From Symsagittifera roscoffensis (lineage: Eukaryota; Xenacoelomorpha; Acoela; Convolutidae): a stretch of 64,000 bases of DNA. Under the pieces are notes generated by a model. That model had not been told where the DNA came from. It made no database searches and saw only the letters and a program-made list of their open reading frames with translations. The stretch covers positions 55,205,504 to 55,269,503 of the forward strand of contig NC_087063.1 of the NCBI RefSeq assembly GCF_963678635.1. The letters run 5' to 3'. Both the position numbers and the translations under genes were made by a program. Positions 43,430 through 54,136 of this stretch are shown one piece after another (within the stretch, counting starts at the first letter, position 1; every line of letters starts with the position of its first letter).

Positions 43430-44193
43430 TTAAATGAATTGGTCAGACTCATCTAGAATCTCCACCACGAGGAAGCTCATCCACAAATTGCGTTCCCCTA
43501 CGTTTGGGGTTATTATTGGTGTTCTGCCTAGTACCCGCAGCGCCCCCTTGTTCGCTGCTAACAGCCATATTCTCGAGTCTATCAAGTCATCTCTGTCGAA
43601 GCCCATCCTGTTCCATGTTTCGATTGGTATGACGCTCAAGACTGCTCCTGTGTCCAATAACCCACGTAACTGAGTCTTCTTTCCACTTATGTCTAGTACA
43701 TGCCCAGACACGTCCGCTTCCGTCCCTATATGCATCAAGTCTTCTTCCAACATGGCACAGTGTCCAATCGACCTCACTTTTAGTTCCTCTCTACCCACGT
43801 AGATTTGTCCGGCTAGGTCTTCATCACATGTTATCATTGTCTTCGTGTAGATGTTTATCCCATCTATATTTAGCATCACCTCATGCGGACAATATACTTC
43901 TGTGTACCTATTGTCGACGCGAACTGATTCGCTGCTACCCCTCGTGAGCTAGCCCTCACTGCTCTAGAAGTTGTTTGTGGGCTTAATGTAATCCAGTAAT
44001 CTGCGTACACATCGATGTGCATTATCGTCTGATCGCTCGGTTCACTCAGGTTTCTTGATACTTCGTGACCGCCCACGGTGATTATCGACATTAATCTTAC
44101 TCCAGTTTTTGTTATGCAGAATGTTTTTCCCCTCACCATCTTCAGAGTGTTGCAACTACTTCCGTTTGTCACATTTTCCGTGGCCTCCTTCAC
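43430..44193 (-). pseudogene. pol: Element 2 first half: protease and upstream spacer
   Basis: Frames 44193-43876 and 43879-43430 carry IITVGGHEVSRNLSEPSDQ, then GLLDTGAVLSVIPIETW and VLGRTPIITPNVGERNLWM. The frame ends at the same QFI* stop as the second half. The frameshift between the two frames lies near 43950, where a few bases are lost in CTCGTGAGCTAGCCC. Confidence 0.8.
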
Positions 44194-44730
44194 CGGGATC
44201 TTTCTGCAGACTGTTTCATTTAATTTCTGCTTCTCAATTCCTGCCTCAGTTGTTGCTCGATTTCTTTCGTGGCCAAGTCTTGCTTTACTTTGTTGATCGC
44301 TTCTGGAGCAGCCTTCTCGTAATTTATCTCCAGGGAGTTCATATTCTCGGTTTCCATCGCATTTTTGACTTGCATTACCGCTTTCACTGTCTTTGTTTGT
44401 AATTCCCCGCTCTAGGTCTCTGTGTTCTTCAAATCGATTTCGGCTTGTCTGTTCCTCGTTTTCTGCAACGCAGCCAGCGCTTATTCATGTTTGGGATGAT
44501 TCTGATTCTTCACGGCGTCCCAAAATAACGGACAGTTCATCCTAAAATGGCCCTCTTGGTTACAGAAGACCTAGTTTGATGATTAAACCACTATAAAACT
44601 CGTGTTCCTCCATTTGGCTCATGTCTTCTTAATCCGGAGCGTACCCCAGACTTTTCATGTCCCGTTTGTATGTCGTGCAATCCGCCACATGGTGCTCCGC
44701 TGATCCGCAATTTGTGCATGACCTATGTTT

Positions 44731-45525
44731 CTACATATCATCTCTCGGCTTGTACCACGACGACTTTGCTGCTGGCCTCCTGCCATCTGAATACGAATAC
44801 TTTTTCGGTTTCATCAACATGTATTCTCTCGACTTTTGTCTCATCTCCTCCGGGATTGGTGCATTATCTTTCGAAAGAGTATAATACGTGGCCAACATCG
44901 TTCTCAAGTCGTCACTTTTCATCCCGTCGATGAACTTCGAAGCGATGCTGAAATTCTTTCTGTTTGTCGATTCCTCCGGATCACTTCTTCTTCTCAAGCT
45001 CTCAAGATCATCTAGGAACCTGTCTATTGACTCGTTGACCCTCTGTCTTCTTTTCTCAAATCTCATCGTCGCTTGGTGGCCCTTCATCCCTGATCCGAAT
45101 CGATTCAACAGTTTTTCGAATATCTTGTCCGTTGTATCATGTTCCTCCTCCTTCTTCGCCACTACACATTTCAACGCTGTGCCCTCTAAAATGCTAAGTA
45201 TTGCTGCGCAAGCCTGCCTCTCGTCGTTCAAGTTGTCTTGTTCTAAGAGTAGTCTCATGACTTCCACCCATGTGTCAATGTAGCCGTCCGAGTCGTCTTT
45301 GAACTCTTTGGGTTTCTTGAAGGTCTTCCTGTATTTACCACTTACTCTACCACTCGAGTCAGTGTTCCTGGTTGCGAACGCTTCCATTGTCCTGTTCATT
45401 ATCTCCCAGAAGCTTGCCCACGTCATGGCGTCAGGGGCTATGTTAGTGTTCATGCTTGAGACCTCTGGTGCATTCGTAGTGTTTGAGGATCCACCTTTCA
45501 TGATGGTTTTTGTCCCCCCTGCCAC
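44731..45525 (-). pseudogene. gag: Element 2 first half: gag capsid-like region
   Basis: A 264-residue open frame, with the same motifs as 37222-37992 (DGYIDTWVEVMRLLLEQ, LEGTALKCVVAKK, FGSGMKGHQATM, RFLDDLESLRRRSDPEE). The knuckle region downstream (44500-44720) is frameshifted. Confidence 0.75.
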
Positions 45526-45581
45526 GGTGCTAGCTGCAATCCGGGGTAACGGTGTGGACTCCTGTTTGTTCCGTTGCGGTT

Positions 45582-46486
45582 CTATGAAGTCAACTCTGCT
45601 GCCTTGCGTCTATCCGTTACCAGCTTCTCTTGTGATGTAGAGTTTCTCAAGAGAGCATCCAGTTTGGACTGTATAGCACATGAACTTTCCGCTTGGTCTC
45701 TGTTCATTGTGTCCATTCTCGTCTCTAGGTTCCACAACTTTTCGTTTACAATTTTGTACCGTTGTTTCAATTCCTACATGTTTTTTTTATATGTCTCTCA
45801 CGTTCTTTGTCGGTAGCTTCTACATTTTCTGACATCCGCTGTAACTTTTCTTCTGTTGCCCTTGCCAGGTTGAAGCAATTGTCCAGATTCTCGTTTTTCT
45901 TGTATCGTATCTCCTTTTTCAGAATTTGTCGATCTTCTTCGCTGGCTTTCAATTTCCTATCGATTTGCTCCAACTTTGCCATCAAATCGCCCAGTTCAAC
46001 AGAACTTGTTTTTTCATGGATTGCTGTTGCCCCACATTTGACCTGTTTGTCGTCATGTTTGGCCTCTGTTGTTATTGCAGAAACTGTTCCAAATGTTTTG
46101 ATTTTCTCGGTCGCTTGTACCACCTCCTCTTTCGCTCTTGGTTTCATTTCAACCATCGCTGCAATCCTCTCTGTGAACGACGTTCTTTTTGCTTGAGAAT
46201 CATCTTCCATCGTCTCCGGCGTGTTATTCGCTGTGTCGTCTACAGTATCAATAGGTGAAAATTCAATCATCTTCTTCTCTTGTTCTTCTACATTTGGCAT
46301 TGGTGTTGATTCCGTCGTTTTCCTCTGCACTTCGTCAACACTTCGATCTGATGTCTCAAGATCATTTTCTATAGTAGGCTCAGTCGGTCCTTCCACGGCG
46401 CTTTCTCTCGTCTTGTGATATTTTGGGCTTCTTGTGTTGACCATGTTCACAGAAAAGTTCTTTTTCATTACTTTCGGATCCGACAA
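45582..46486 (-). pseudogene. gag: Element 2 first half: gag N-terminus
   Basis: A 239-codon frame starts at ATG 46486 and ends at a stop near 45767; the adjoining 45770-45582 frame continues it. Acidic N-terminal third, then a Lys/Glu coiled coil (GDLMAKLEQIDRKLKASEED). Directly downstream of the leader, so this is the likely native gag start. Confidence 0.65.
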
Positions 46487-47985
46487 AGTTGTTGTTTTTT
46501 TTGCAACGAGATGTGATTTTTCTTTGATTATTGACCTCTTTTATCTGCTATCGGTACCCTACTTCGCCTCATGATTTTTATTTACGATTTTCTTTATTTA
46601 CAATTTTAATATTTACAAGTCCTGATCTAAAGTTTAAAATCTAAGAAAGTATATTCCCAATTCTCTCAAAATTTCTGAAAAACAAAAGTATGGACCTACC
46701 TAAAATTCAAAGGTGACTAATTTCGTCCTTTCGTAAAAAAAATGTCTGGTATCTGATTGTCACACGTTTTCTTCCCCCCTACCAACAATCTTATGGGGTT
46801 TTCTCCTTTCGAGTTTCAAAAACTGTCTATTTCCAATTCCCTCACCCGATCCTACCAGGTCACCTACCCTAGTCCGATCTTAAATTTGGATATCCTCGCG
46901 TTGCAACTCTTGTTCTGGGTCTAGAGATGAGACTTTCCAGACAATATCGGTAATAGTTACTATAATGTTTCCCCCCTTTTTACAATTTGCTACCGCCAAC
47001 CTCTAACCTAACCAGTCCCCTTCTAACCTGCCCCCGATTTAGCCCCCCCTCCCTCTTAAGCCGAAAAGACCTTAAGCACGATGAGTGCTAAACCTCTCGA
47101 GAGAAAACCGTAGAACCTGTTTCCAAGCTCTGCTCAAGTAAAAACGTATCCTCAAAACAATTGGTATCCGCTTATCCAATTTTACACCTATCTCCTATAA
47201 TGTAATGTGGATTTTAACGATACCCGATTGACCAAACAGAACGCCCCTCTGTGTCCTTCTCTGTTTGTTCTCATTCTGTGCTGGTTGTCTCTTTGGCGTA
47301 TCCAGCACCTCTCTCCAGAAACACTTCCCCACTTGGCTGGTCACCTGTTCCTGTCAAGTCTCCCAGTGGCCCGTCGACTGACCAAACAGAAGACCTCTGT
47401 GTACCCTTCTCTGTTTGTTCTCGTCCGGGCAGGATGTCTTTTTGACCTTTCCAGCAGTTCTCGGGTCCCCTTCTTGAGAACCACTTTCCCACTTGGCTGA
47501 TCACCTGTCTCCTAGTGGTCCGGTGAAGTTGCAAGCTATCTGAAAATCCTTAACAACGCCCCACACTCGGGCACCTGTATAATTAGCTGGGTTGATGGAA
47601 ACGATCGGTCTTATTGGAAAACAGTATGGGTATACTATCACAATTAATATAAAGGTTTGATCCGCCCAATCTGAAATTCAAAGCAACTGTCCTTTTTATG
47701 TTTTATGGTTTTTTGTTCTTTTTTCAATTCTTTTTTGTTTTTTTTTTGTTTTTTTTTGTCTTTTACCCGTTTTTTGTCCCCCTAGTTAACCCCCTTACTC
47801 GGTTAGCTAGGCCTTGTTCGGAGAGCGTATCAGGAAGTTTTCTCCAGTTTTCTTAAAAAGCTATCACGGTAAAACCGGAAGGTTTGCACGTTCCCGCTGA
47901 ACCGTACCACCGGTACTCTAGAATGGGCATGTAGCCCGGAGCTGTGTCATGTGGGTTTAATCCTGTAGTCATGATGTCGTAAAAA
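46487..47985 (-). other. Leader of element 2
   Basis: This is the untranslated region between primer-binding site and gag. It contains a T-rich tract (47690-47780) and the 150-bp double repeat (47229-47520). Small open frames here are shared with the other leader copies but drift without codon constraint, so I do not call genes. Confidence 0.6.
47229..47520. repeat. ~150-bp direct repeat, two units
   Basis: GACCAAACAGAA...CTCTGTGTCCTTCTCTGTTT recurs 150 bases later with TTGGCTGGTCACCTGT / TTGGCTGATCACCTGT at the ends. The same pair is in the leader copies at 39703-40010 and 49712-50005. Confidence 0.8.
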
Positions 47986-48000
47986 CACCCAGGAGCGCCA
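47986..48000 (-). promoter_or_regulatory. Primer-binding site of element 2
   Basis: On the - strand it reads TGGCGCTCCTGGGTG, 10-15 bases inside the LTR. It is identical to the site in element 1 at 208-222. Confidence 0.6.
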
Positions 48001-48010
48001 TAAAAACACT

Positions 48011-48902
48011 AAAAACAGTCGCCTACTTAAATCACAAATGAAGTTAAAGAAAAATAGGCCCTATAACCATTGACTCAAGAGTCAGGGACCCTATCTCTTG
48101 TGTTTTTCCAACTCAAACTGTCGGAGCCAATTCGGTTCACTTGCGACATGAGACTAAAACCTTTGTTACAGCTTAAAGGCCACTACCAAAATAACCACCC
48201 CCCCCCCCCCCCCCCACACTCAATCAAAATACCCAAAATCCGCGAAAACCGTTAAAAACAGCGACGGAACAATCCGTATAGTTACTTTTTGTTAGTCAGT
48301 GGAACTTTGATACATTTCAGATAAATCTACGTAAAACTCGTATTATCTCAAAACAACAAAATAAAACACACTCAAGAAATTTAAATTGGGTACTCACATA
48401 CCGGCACACTCTAGGATTTGGGTAACTAAGTCAATAGTTAACTCCAGAATGACAAAGGAAATAATTTTTGACTCGGGGTGTTTTAAATTAACAATTCCTA
48501 GCTTGAGAATTGAGCTTTAACTTGAGATATGAGTTTTTGTCGCTGGACCATTGGGAGACTTCGGTTGTCTACCCTTCGACCGAAGGTTCACTCTGGTCCA
48601 CTTCTAATTCGCTTCTTTGTTGTTCGTAATCACTATGCCTTCTGTTTCGAACAAGATTACTCTGGTATATTTCTATGTCTGGAAATTGCGAATAGCAATT
48701 TCCCGATGCTTTTTTGACCACTTTTCCGCGATTGTAAATCGGTTCTTCTGATTTTAATATTTTCTCATTTTCAGTTGTCGCGAGAAACTTGAGCATGATA
48801 TGCCCAATTCGAATTTTTGAAAAAGGTCATTTCCCCAAAAATTACGTTTCTCGTGTCAAACGTTGCTCAAGGTCAAACTTGCAAATATGACCGACTGGCA
48901 CA
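48011..48902 (-). repeat. 5' LTR of element 2
   Basis: It matches the 3' LTR at 25829-26709. On the - strand it starts TGTGCCAGTCGG at 48902; the far end near 48011 is slightly altered (GACTGTTTTTAG instead of GACTGTTACA). A run of 18 C at 48198-48215 interrupts it. Confidence 0.75.
48198..48215 (+). repeat. Poly-C run of 18
   Basis: A homopolymer of C within the LTR where the sister LTR has ACCCCCAC. It may be a real expansion or a sequencing artefact. Confidence 0.8.
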
Positions 48903-49571
48903 ATGTGACATTCGACCAGAATGTACGAAAATGCAGTTTCGCTTTCGAATTTGTATCGACCGGAAAAAGAACATCTGACCTGGAAGATTGATGGTTTTAA
49001 CGGATTAGCGACGTTATTGGAACACTTAGACGAATATGGAAGGGTTAGTTTTAACTGGCATGCTAATTTTTAAATTTTTGATTGGGACGTGAACGACTTG
49101 TAACCTTTTTATATTTTGCACTCACAGAAGCGGCGAAACAGAACAAAAAGAGTTGCAGTGAAAACAACTACGAGAAACTAACGACAGATTGAAGTTATAA
49201 CTGGAATTTGTCAGGAACCACTCTGAGTTGTGACGGCTGTGCCGCTACAATCGTTGCGACGCGAATCCCGAGAACAAGGAAGGGTGTTGGGACGGCATGT
49301 CCAGACTTCCTGAAAGAACTAAGGACGTTATTTCCCCGTTTTCTAGAATCCGGGGGGTCTCGGGCCCAAGACTCAAACTGTTTCATAATAACTTTTAGCC
49401 TTCTGATCATGTCCTGAGTTGAATTTAATTAACATCTCGATTCATTTTCAGAGAATGAGAAGCTAGGAGTGAGGGAAAGGGGTGATCCATCTTCGATGGA
49501 GATGATGATTTTTATCATCTGAACAAAAACAGTAGTAATATAAAAAATAGTAGTAGCCCTGTTTTAAGGAG
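48903..49571 (+). repeat. Element 1 3' LTR, resumed part (copy in unit 1)
   Basis: It starts ATGTGACATTCGACCAG, the continuation of the LTR cut at 25828. It contains a short frame (49208-49417) that I regard as chance. It ends where the tandem duplication restarts. Confidence 0.6.
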
Positions 49572-50583
49572 TAAACCTCTCGAGAGAAAACCGTAGAACC
49601 TGTTTCCAAGCTCTGCTCAAGTAAAAACGTATCCTCAAAACAATTGGTATCCGCTTATCCAATTTTACACCTATCTCCTATAATGTAATGTGGATTTTAA
49701 CGATACCCGATTGACCAAACAGAACGCCCCTCTGTGTCCTTCTCTGTTTGTTCTCATTCTGTGCTGGTTGTCTCTTTGGCGTATCCAGCACCTCTCTCCA
49801 GAAACACTTCCCCACTTGGCTGGTCACCTGTTCCTGTCAAGTCTCCCAGTGGCCCGTCGACTGACCAAACAGAAGACCTCTGTGTACCCTTCTCTGTTTG
49901 TTCTCGTCCGGGCAGGATGTCTTTTTGACCTTTCCAGCAGTTCTCGGGTCCCCTTCTTGAGAACCACTTTCCCACTTGGCTGATCACCTGTCTCCTAGTG
50001 GTCCGGTGAAGTTGCAAGCTATCTGAAAATCCTTAACAACGCCCCACACTCGGGCACCTGTATAATTAGCTGGGTTGATGGAAACGATCGGTCTTATTGG
50101 AAAACAGTATGGGTATACTATCACAATTAATATAAAGGTTTGATCCGCCCAATCTGAAATTCAAAGCAACTGTCCTTTTTATGTTTTATGGTTTTTTGTT
50201 CTTTTTTCAATTCTTTTTTGTTTTTTTTTTGTTTTTTTTTGTCTTTTACCCGTTTTTTGTCCCCCTAGTTAACCCCCTTACTCGGTTAGCTAGGCCTTGT
50301 TCGGAGAGCGTATCAGGAAGTTTTCTCCAGTTTTCTTTAAAAGCTATCACGGTAAAACCGGAAGGTTTGCACGTTCCCGCTGAACCGTACCACCGGTACT
50401 CTAGAATGGGCATGTAGCCCGGAGCTGTGTCATGTGGGTTTAATCCTGTAGTCATGATGTCGTAAAAACACCCAGGAGCGCCATAAAAACACTAAAAACA
50501 GTCGCCTACTTAAATCACAAATGAAGTTAAAGAAAAATAGGCCCTATAACCATTGACTCAAGAGTCAGGGACCGACTGGCACA

Positions 50584-51353
50584 ATGTGACATTCGACCAG
50601 AATGTACGAAAATGCAGTTTCGCTTTCGAATTTGTATCGACCGGAAAAAGAACATCTGACCTGGAAGATTGATGGTTTTAACGGATTAGCGACGTTATTG
50701 GAACACTTAGACGAATATGGAAGGGTTAGTTTTAACTGGCATGCTAATTTTTAAATTTTTGATTGGGACGTGAACGACTTGTAACCTTTTTATATTTTGC
50801 ACTCACAGAAGCGGCGAAACAGAACAAAAAGAGTTGCAGTGAAAACAACTACGAGAAACTAACGACAGATTGAAGTTATAACTGGAATTTGTCAGGAACC
50901 ACTCTGAGTTATGACGGCTGTGCCGCTACAATCGTTGCGACGCGAATCCCGAGAACAAGGAAGGGTGTTGGGACGGCATGTCCAGACTTCCTGAAAGAAC
51001 TAAGGACGTTATTTCCCCGTTTTCTAGAATCCGGGGGGTCTCGGGCCCAAGACTCAAACTGTTTCATAATAACTTTTAGCCTTCTGATCATGTCCTGAGT
51101 TGAATTTAATTAACATCTCGATTCATTTTCAGAGAATGAGAAGCTAGGAGTGAGGGAAAGGGGTGATCCATCTTCGATGGAGATGATGATTTTTATCATC
51201 TGAACAAAAACAGTAGTAATATAAAAAATAGTAGTAGCCCTGTTTTAAGGAGTGACCTCTTGATCTGGGGATACTGAGACCCAGCCATGAGCTCACTATT
51301 CTTGCATGTAATTAAGTTAATTTGAGTGTTTTGACCGAAGCCGGAAACAGTAA
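50584..51353 (+). repeat. Element 1 3' LTR, second copy and its end
   Basis: This repeats 48903-49571 and continues past it to 51353. The last ~42 bases match 2-42 of the window (GACCGAAGCCGGAAACAG). The final ~150 bases of the LTR seen at 43-195 are missing here. Confidence 0.65.
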
Positions 51354-51519
51354 ATAGTTAAATAGTAACTTAAATAGTTAGTAACTAACAGAAACTTAGT
51401 GTGTTTAGTAACTAACAGAAACTTATTAAATAGTGTGTTTCATGTGAAATCTATAAAATCTTGTGTGGAAGGCCTCCAATGGGGGGATGTTAGAGACAAG
51501 ATTTCAATGAGATATCACA
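51354..51519 (-). repeat. LTR fragment of element 3
   Basis: It starts on the - strand with TGTGATATCTCATTG next to the polypurine tract. It includes a short tandem repeat AGTAACTAACAGAAACTTA (51378 and 51407) and ends against the element 1 LTR. Confidence 0.45.
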
Positions 51520-51520
51520 T

Positions 51521-51531
51521 ACTCCCCGGAC
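51521..51531 (-). promoter_or_regulatory. Polypurine tract of element 3
   Basis: On the - strand GTCCGGGGAGT, then A, then LTR start TGTG, as in the other elements. Confidence 0.65.
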
Positions 51532-51949
51532 TCAAGATCGATGTCCTCATTGCGTGTTTCCGTCTGCCAGTGAATCCCCAGAATGTTGAGTGTTGCTCAA
51601 GATACAGTGCAGTGGTCATTTACAGAAGTTTGCAGCAGATTTAACTTTATCTGCAACCCAACATTCACAACCATGCAAAATTGTCACACTATCGCTAAAC
51701 AGCAATCAAAATCTGCATACACCTGCACCTTAAATTTCCGCTTTGCAAGCTAATTATTAAAATTTCTTTTGCATTTTGTCATGCTGCATTTTGATTTATA
51801 TAATAGATATAGCATATTGATAACAATATTTCGTTTCGTTAAAATTTCTTTTTCATGAGCTCAGATTTCATCCGAGCTCACACTCGAGCCCCGTTGCTTC
51901 CCTCTCAAGACTCAAGAATCCCTCACTGAGCTCCCTGCTCATTTCTTGT

Positions 51950-52958
51950 TGCTTGCCTTTCAGGTGCTAGGCCCTGATGCGTTTGACACCGTAATATGCC
52001 TTAGCAGCGCTTCCTCATCATCGGAGCTGATCACGATCTCTTCCCACGATCCATCGGTATAGCGAACGCTTTGCATGCAGTCTCAAACATCTCAATTCTC
52101 CTGCTATAGTCAATAGCGTGTATCGACTCTGCTGTCGGTGTCTTCGACTCCCGATATTCCGTCACGTTCTCTTCGATCCATAGCAACGCCAACATTGTAC
52201 TCACCACCAGGGGGGTCACCTTCTGCCGATGATCGGGTAACCCGATTGACCGAATTTCTTCCACGTCCCATACCAAGCAGAGGTTTGAGTGTTCCGGGTA
52301 CCACACCGTCTCTGCCAGACAAAGGCATGGGCATTCCCCATGCGTGATATCGATGCTCCGGAGGTTGCGTTCTCCCGAGACTTCCAGTAGAGGATCCAAT
52401 TCCATCATCTTCTCATGTGCCCATCACTCTCCTCCTGGGCTGGGGCACTGCTCATCTGCTTCACGATTGTGTTCTGCCTCTCAAAGTCACTCGTGTTTTC
52501 ACCTTCCAAACTCAATAGTTCTCCCCAGATTTCACTCAAGTCATCTCTTTGTTCCCTTGGTACAGTTCCCAGGATCTTCCTCAGCAGTCTGTGTGAGCCA
52601 GTCGTACGCACTTGGGTACCGAGAAGGCTTTGTCTCTTAGTATCCTCTGGCTGGATACCTCCACCATCGCCATGTGTAATGGATAGTGGCTTCCACATAG
52701 GTTGGCCATGACTGATCCCACCAAGGACTTCGCATTGACTGGCAAACTATAGGCCTCGCTTACGGGAAATCCCATTTCCGCCTCAAGCCCAAGCTTCCAC
52801 CCTCTGATGTGCTTCTGAGTTATTTGCAATACTCCAGGCCATGATTCCACGCTCAGCGCTGTCAAAAGATGGTGCTCAGACTCCAGCATCTCCAGAGACT
52901 GTAAGCTGCACGTCCTCGAGAAGAACCCCAATGCCGTTGCAATATTCACAATATTCAC
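51950..52958 (-). pseudogene. ORF3 fragment of element 3
   Basis: Segments 52958-52581, 52698-52405 and 52408-52031 cover the middle and C-terminal part. TALGFFSRTCSLQSLEM, VESWPGVLQIT, DKAFSVPKCVRLAHT and ITHGECPCLCLAETVWYPEH are conserved. Here the join between the central part and the THGECPC part is in one frame, which shows that ORF3 is a single long ORF in the family. The SUMO-interaction-like EIVISSDDEEAL is encoded at 52010-52042. The cysteine cluster is lost with the 5' side. Confidence 0.6.
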
Positions 52959-52959
52959 T

Positions 52960-54136
52960 ATATTCCGTCACTTTCAATGGTATAACTGGATAGAAGACGT
53001 AATAAACAACAACATACCCAAAGTCACGAAACATCGATTGTCACTTCCACCCTGGATCTCAAGCCAATCTTCTTTTCTAATATAGAAAATAGCAACGAAA
53101 AAGCGTCAATGGCCAAATCCAAACATACAAAGATCTATAAAAGTCAAACGATTGGAAAAACAGTTAAGCTACTTAATCGATTCTGATCTATGTTGTTTTG
53201 AGGCTGATGTATTCCAAACACGACGTTTTAGCAACATACAGAAATATCTGTCGTCGATAAGAAAATTTCCATCAATATCCCCAATAATAAAGCTCAGCGA
53301 AACAATTGCGGAGTCAAGCGAAGACAGAGCAAATCTTTTTAACTCATTTTTTCAAAGTGTTTTTACAAAAAAACAATCAATAACGCCAGATCATACCAAA
53401 AGCGAAGTTAACGACATACAAATTACGGAAAATAAAGTCGAAACCGTGCTTGAAAGTTTACTGCAGAAGAAGTCAACAGGGCCCGATAATATTGATAATA
53501 TCGTCCTCAAAAATTGTTATAAATCCCTGCCGAAGTAAATCATTCTGCTTTATAAAACAGTAATGAATAAAAGTATATATTCGAATTACTGGAAGATAAG
53601 CCAGGTGTCGCCTGTATTCAAGGAAGGAAACAAAGCAGATGTTAGCTGTTATCTTCCGATAAGCCTATTGTGTTGTATTTCAAAAATGTTCGAAAAAATT
53701 CTTTTTGATCAATTGTATGAACATAGTCGCCACAAACTGCAAGAAAACCAATTTGGTTTTCGCAGACAAAGGTCAGCTGTAGTCCATTTATTACTCTCTT
53801 TAGACTCTGTATACAAAAAGTTCGATGACAAAAACATAAAAGAATTGGCAGTCATTTATCTAGACTTTGCAAAAGCATTTGACAAAATTGCGCATCCTTT
53901 GCTTATCGATAAATTTAAAATATTTGGAGTGGGCGGAAAACTACTTAAAATCATAATTTCATATCTCGATAAACGCAAACATTTCGTTAAGAATGGAAAC
54001 GCCTCGTCTAATCTAATACAAGTCAGCAGTGGAGTACCCCAAGGTCTATCCTAGGTCCGTTACTCTTCTTAATATTCATCAATGATCTACCCAACGCAAG
54101 CCGTCACCTTGAAAGTTATGGTTTTGCTGATGATTT
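52960..54136 (+). mobile_element. LINE (non-LTR retrotransposon) fragment
   Basis: It is 5' truncated (no endonuclease), starting near LPPWISSQ coding around 53045. It is cut downstream by the element 4 LTR right after the RT active site. Its RT type (Jockey/CR1-like PISLLC, FAKAFDKIAH, GVPQG, FADDF) is distinct from the LTR-element RTs. Confidence 0.8.
53152..54136 (+). pseudogene. LINE reverse transcriptase (broken)
   Basis: One frame from 53152 to 54054 has a single stop at 53536; a frameshift near 54050 leads to GPLLFLIFINDLP and GFADDF. Motifs in order: FFQSVFTKK, KKSTGPDNIDNIVLKN (template-contact region), SPVFKEGNKADVSCYLPISL, NQFGFRRQRSAVVHLL, IYLDFAKAFDKIAHPLL, SSGVPQGLS, FADDF. It copied RNA at a nicked target in its active form. 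Truncated beyond the active site by element 4. Confidence 0.88.

Larger units (their letters stand above)
25829..48902 (-). mobile_element. Element 2: Ty3/Gypsy-like element nested in the 3' LTR of element 1
   Basis: Read on the - strand: 5' LTR (48902-48011), primer-binding site (48000-47986), leader, gag, pol and ORF2 part. Then leader, gag, pol, ORF2 and ORF3 appear a second time, followed by polypurine tract (26721-26711) and 3' LTR (26709 down). The doubling is an internal tandem duplication, not two separate insertions, because no LTR lies between the halves. Integrase and the macro-like module are deleted in both halves. Confidence 0.75.
47089..51252. repeat. 2.48-kb tandem duplication across the element 2/element 1 boundary
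   Basis: Unit 1 is 47089-49571 (leader, LTR of element 2, LTR part of element 1). Unit 2 is 49572-51252, offset 2483 at its start and 1681 at its end. The 802 bases missing from unit 2 correspond to 48091-48892 and are bounded by GACC at both ends. Confidence 0.9.
1..51353 (+). mobile_element. Element 1: degraded Ty3/Gypsy-like retrotransposon, interrupted by element 2
   Basis: The element reads 5' to 3' on the + strand: partial 5' LTR (1-195), primer-binding site, leader, gag, pol, accessory ORFs, polypurine tract (25813-25823), then a 3' LTR. Only the first few bases of that LTR are at 25825-25828; it resumes at 48903 because element 2 is inserted in it. Supporting this, 2-42 of the 5' LTR matches 51312-51353 with about one mismatch, placing that stretch in the 3' LTR copy. 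All coding regions carry stops and frameshifts, so the element is dead and is the oldest in the window. Confidence 0.75.
51354..52958 (-). mobile_element. Element 3: 3' fragment of a related element
   Basis: Read on the - strand: ORF3 coding (52958 to about 51950), untranslated region, polypurine tract (51531-51521), and a short LTR piece starting TGTGATATCTC at 51519. The LTR differs from those of elements 2 and 4, so it represents another subfamily or a truncated LTR. The 5' side is cut at the LINE. Confidence 0.6.

Noticed and set aside
47207-47534. Conserved small frames in the leaders (also at 39683 and 49690) as a gene
   Set aside because: The copies are recent duplicates, the frames are short, and the underlying 150-bp repeat is read in different frames in its two units.
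33127-47581. Elements at 46.5-40.1 kb and 40.1-27 kb as two separate insertions
   Set aside because: No LTR lies between them and they share the same deletion joint and stop; an internal duplication is simpler.
49208-49417. Short frame in the element 1 LTR, repeated at 50889-51098
   Set aside because: The two are copies of one LTR stretch from a recent duplication, with no recognisable domain.
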